Of a stretch of DNA of 58,066 nt, positions 51,224 through 58,066 are shown piece by piece. Source of the DNA: Actinomadura macra NBRC 14102 (GTDB taxonomy: Bacteria > Actinomycetota > Actinomycetes > Streptosporangiales > Streptosporangiaceae); the NCBI RefSeq assembly GCF_001552215.1, contig NZ_BCQT01000030.1, positions 1-58,066 of the forward strand. Reading direction: 5' to 3'. Numbering within the stretch: position 1 is the stretch's first letter; the number at the start of each line of letters is the position of its first letter. Made by a program: the position numbers and the translations under genes. The notes under the pieces were generated by a model. That model was not told the origin of the DNA. It saw nothing but the letters and a program-made list of their open reading frames with translations, and searched no databases.

Positions 51224-52660
51224 GAATTCTCCCCGAACTGCCGTTCTTTGATTATCAGGTCGTGTCGCCGGGCCTGCGATCGGACTCACATGGCCGAGGG
51301 ATCTCGCCAGAAGTAAATCTACCGATGCTCCTGTCATTGGGCAACTCGGTTACCTAGTGCGACCGAATGTGGACATCGGTGAGAGGTCCACTGATATTCA
51401 CTTCTTGGGTGTGTGGCACACAGGTTATGCGAATGTAGACTTTGAGTAAGTTTCGTCTGGATTCGGCATCCTGTAGTCGACGCTCGGGGTGGCTCCGATA
51501 TCGAGAGCCATCATTGGATTTCCGCTCCCCGGTCGGCCGGCGCCGCGCCGTCAAGATCACAACTGGTTTGTACAGTGGGCGTGGATCCGCGTGCTCTGGC
51601 CCTGCTGGGCGCTCGATTTCTGTGGCTGCCGTGGTGCGGGCGGCCATGGTCGAGCCAGGGGAATGTGTCGCCGGCCGGCCCACGGTCGCAGCGCTCCTGT
51701 GGGTGCCTCCAGGGGTCCGTTCCCCGCGCTGGGGTGGTCGAGTAGGGGTCCCCCTAAAAAGGATGCAAGGTGACATTCTGCATCTCGCTGACCTGCGGTG
51801 ACTTCTCTCCGTGCCAGCCTGGATGCGAAGCTGTCATTGCCGGTCGGCCGGCTGTGCGGGCAGGCTTGTCCTGGCCGCTCTGCGGGCGCGCCCGCCTCGT
51901 GCGGGCGGCACGAAAGCGGCGACGATGACCGATCCCGCTATTTGCTGGGTGCGCGGGATGGAGCACAGCCGTCGGCGGCCCCATGTGCCCTCCTCGTTAT
52001 TGACGGATATCGGCATACCGTCAATTAATTCACGGCGAAGTGAATTGTCTGTTCGGCCGTGTCGCGAGGATGCCGGCCGCGCACTGTACACGCCGTCCGG
52101 GGGGATCGTCGGGGCCTGCCCGGCGCGACACGCCCGGGTTGATGCTGTGGCCCCGCGCGGGGTGCCGTCCAAGCGGTTTGGTGCGGCTTTAACACGGCGA
52201 TAGGGGTGCGGAACACGGCGGAAGGGGCTGCGTCCTGGTCTGAGGGTTCGCGGTAGGGGCTGTGGATTACGGGTACCACTCGGCGCCCCGCCGTCACATC
52301 ATCTGAGAGGTGTCTTGACCGCCCGCGGGGCCGCTTCCGAGATTCACCGGCCCTCGCAGGACGGAGTCTTGTCGATGATGAGGGTGTGATGAACGAACAC
52401 GGTAGCGATGGCGAAGCCGTCCCCATCGACGGCCCCGCCGGTATTCCCATATAGGGCTCGACGCGTTCCGCCGCGGCCCGGCGAGCGTGGGACCGAGCCG
52501 TGGCATCGCGGCGGACATGCGGATTTCGACCTGCTCGACGCGCCGGGGTCGGGCAGCGGACCTTCGCTGGACCATGGGCACGCGCACCGCCGGGCCGCGG
52601 GCCGCCGCGTGGGACGACGGGCGACGGCCGTGCGGCCGGCCCGCTTGAGGGGAGAGCATC
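51224..52660. other. Long non-coding region before the SARP gene
   Basis: About 1.4 kb with only short, unconvincing frames in all six readings. Composition is mixed, with stretches poorer in GC near 51240-51480 and 51990-52040. It should contain the promoter of LAL regulator 2 and that of the SARP gene, and possibly binding sites for the LAL proteins. No gene remnant is recognised. Confidence 0.5.
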
Positions 52661-53431
52661 GTGAGATACGAGGTCCTGGGGCCGCTGCGCCTCGTCGACG
52701 GGGACGGCTGCTCCGCCATCAGCGCACGGAAGATCGAGACCGTGCTGACCGTGCTGCTCATCCGTTCCGACCAGGTGGTGGCGCTGGACCAGCTCATCAC
52801 CGAGATCTGGGGGGACGCGCCGCCGCGCCGCGCGATGGCGGGGTTGCACGTCTACATCTCCCAGGTCCGCAAGTTCCTCAGCCGCCCCTGGCGGGCGGAG
52901 AGCCCGATCGTGACCCAGCCGCCCGGTTACCTGCTGCGCAAGGGCACCGACGAGATCGACTTCCACCTCTTCTTCGAAGCGGTGGACCGGGGACGCGCCC
53001 TGATGCGGGAAGGACTGTACGAAGAGGCCGCGGCCTCCCTGGAGGCGGCCCTCGGTGTGTGGCGGGGACCGGTGCTGGGTGACCTGCGCAGCGGCCCGAT
53101 CATCGAGGGCTTCGTGACCTGGATGACGGAGTCGCGGCTGGAGTGCCTGGAACTGCTCGCCGACGCCCACCTGCGCCTCGGCCGGCATCGCGAGGTGATC
53201 GGGCGGCTGTACTCGCTGGTCACCGAGAACCCGCTGCGGGAGTCCTACTACCACCAGCTGATGCTGGCGCTCTACCGGTCGGACCGGCAGGCCGACGCTT
53301 TGAAGGTGTACCAGTCCGCGCGCTCCACGCTCAAGGAGGAACTGGGGCTGGAGCCTTGCCGGGCGCTGCGGGACCTCCAACGGGCGATTCTGACGGCGGA
53401 CGAGCGCCTCGACCTGCTGGCCGCCTCGTAG
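52661..53431 (+). CDS. SARP-family transcriptional activator
   Basis: 256 residues. The N-terminal OmpR-like winged helix begins RYEVLGPLRLVDGDG and includes LDQLITEIWGDAPPRRAM (in part) and LHVYISQVRKFL, then PPGYLL. The C-terminal bacterial transcriptional activation domain (about 98-245) has FHLFFEAVDRGRAL and the family-typical LREELGLEP-like TLKEELGLEPC near the end. GTG 52661 follows GGGGAGAG. SARPs are pathway-specific activators of antibiotic clusters. Its position 210 bases before a PKS gene on the same strand fits this. Confidence 0.93.
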   Translation: MRYEVLGPLRLVDGDGCSAISARKIETVLTVLLIRSDQVVALDQLITEIWGDAPPRRAMAGLHVYISQVRKFLSRPWRAESPIVTQPPGYLLRKGTDEIDFHLFFEAVDRGRALMREGLYEEAAASLEAALGVWRGPVLGDLRSGPIIEGFVTWMTESRLECLELLADAHLRLGRHREVIGRLYSLVTENPLRESYYHQLMLALYRSDRQADALKVYQSARSTLKEELGLEPCRALRDLQRAILTADERLDLLAAS

Positions 53432-53641
53432 ACCGCGGCGACCGAGGAGGCGGAAAGGGCGGGCAGGGCAGGCGAAGCCATTCGGAAAATCCGCGCGAAA
53501 GTCCGCTTTCCATGGCCCTGACACCACTTTTGTGGCGCTTTAGAGCCCCCTCCGAGAATGGGAAAGTCGAGCGCCTGATTTAGGCGAATGCGGTCGCCGT
53601 CGGTGACCGGACCAGGTTCCTCTTGAGTGGCGTGGAGTGTG

Positions 53642-58066
<4,425 letters not shown>

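Overview
The window is high-GC DNA with strong G/C preference at third codon positions, frequent GTG starts, dense short-overlap operons and many regulators. It also carries a LexA box of the actinobacterial type, a PASTA-type Ser/Thr kinase, LAL and SARP regulators and a modular type I polyketide synthase (PKS). All of this fits a secondary-metabolite-producing actinomycete. An Actinomadura/Streptosporangiales-like host is a guess from style only. No CRISPR array, insertion sequence, integrase or rRNA was seen; there is one tRNA.

Layout. (1) 1-10.4 kb: a STAS/RsbA-type partner-switch pair; a membrane protein; a two-component system (minus strand) divergent from a lipoprotein / PG-binding adaptor / MacB-like ABC export operon; a short-chain dehydrogenase pseudogene with an internal deletion; a MerR regulator; and dinB (DNA polymerase IV) with a LexA box over its start codon. 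(2) 10.4-29.3 kb: a catabolic and transport island. It has four genes of a homoprotocatechuate meta-cleavage route (dioxygenase, semialdehyde dehydrogenase, DapA-family aldolase, an FAH-RraA fusion), a GntR regulator, two alpha/beta hydrolases, an SDR, a methyltransferase-like protein with a damaged SAM site, an amidohydrolase, a complete Liv-type ABC importer, a zinc alcohol dehydrogenase and two paralogous aldo/keto reductases lacking the usual catalytic His. An ATCGTAT element recurs in the promoters of at least four of these units, so the GntR protein probably controls the island. (3) 29.4-40.5 kb: a signalling block with a class III cyclase-like protein, two paralogous histidine kinases around one NarL-type response regulator, an FHA protein, and a PASTA/NPCBM Ser/Thr kinase coupled to an FHA-FHA-ABC transporter of Rv1747 architecture. 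The two histidine kinases have complementary active-site losses: one keeps the phospho-acceptor His but lost the N-box Asn, the other the reverse. The ABC protein has lost its Q-loop, signature and H-loop residues. (4) 40.7-43.9 kb: a TetR-controlled ABC exporter with three operator-like repeats. (5) 45.2-58.07 kb: two large LuxR-type LAL regulators facing each other across an odd tRNA-Leu(CAA), then a SARP activator and the start of a modular PKS whose first KS is a KSQ decarboxylase, followed by a malonyl-type AT, an ACP and the KS of the next module. The PKS runs off the window end.

The items most worth following are the complementary histidine-kinase pair, the pseudo-ABC partner of the Ser/Thr kinase, and the ATCGTAT-marked catabolic island with its FAH-RraA fusion and non-canonical enzymes. 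Functions are read from motifs by eye; no database search was possible.
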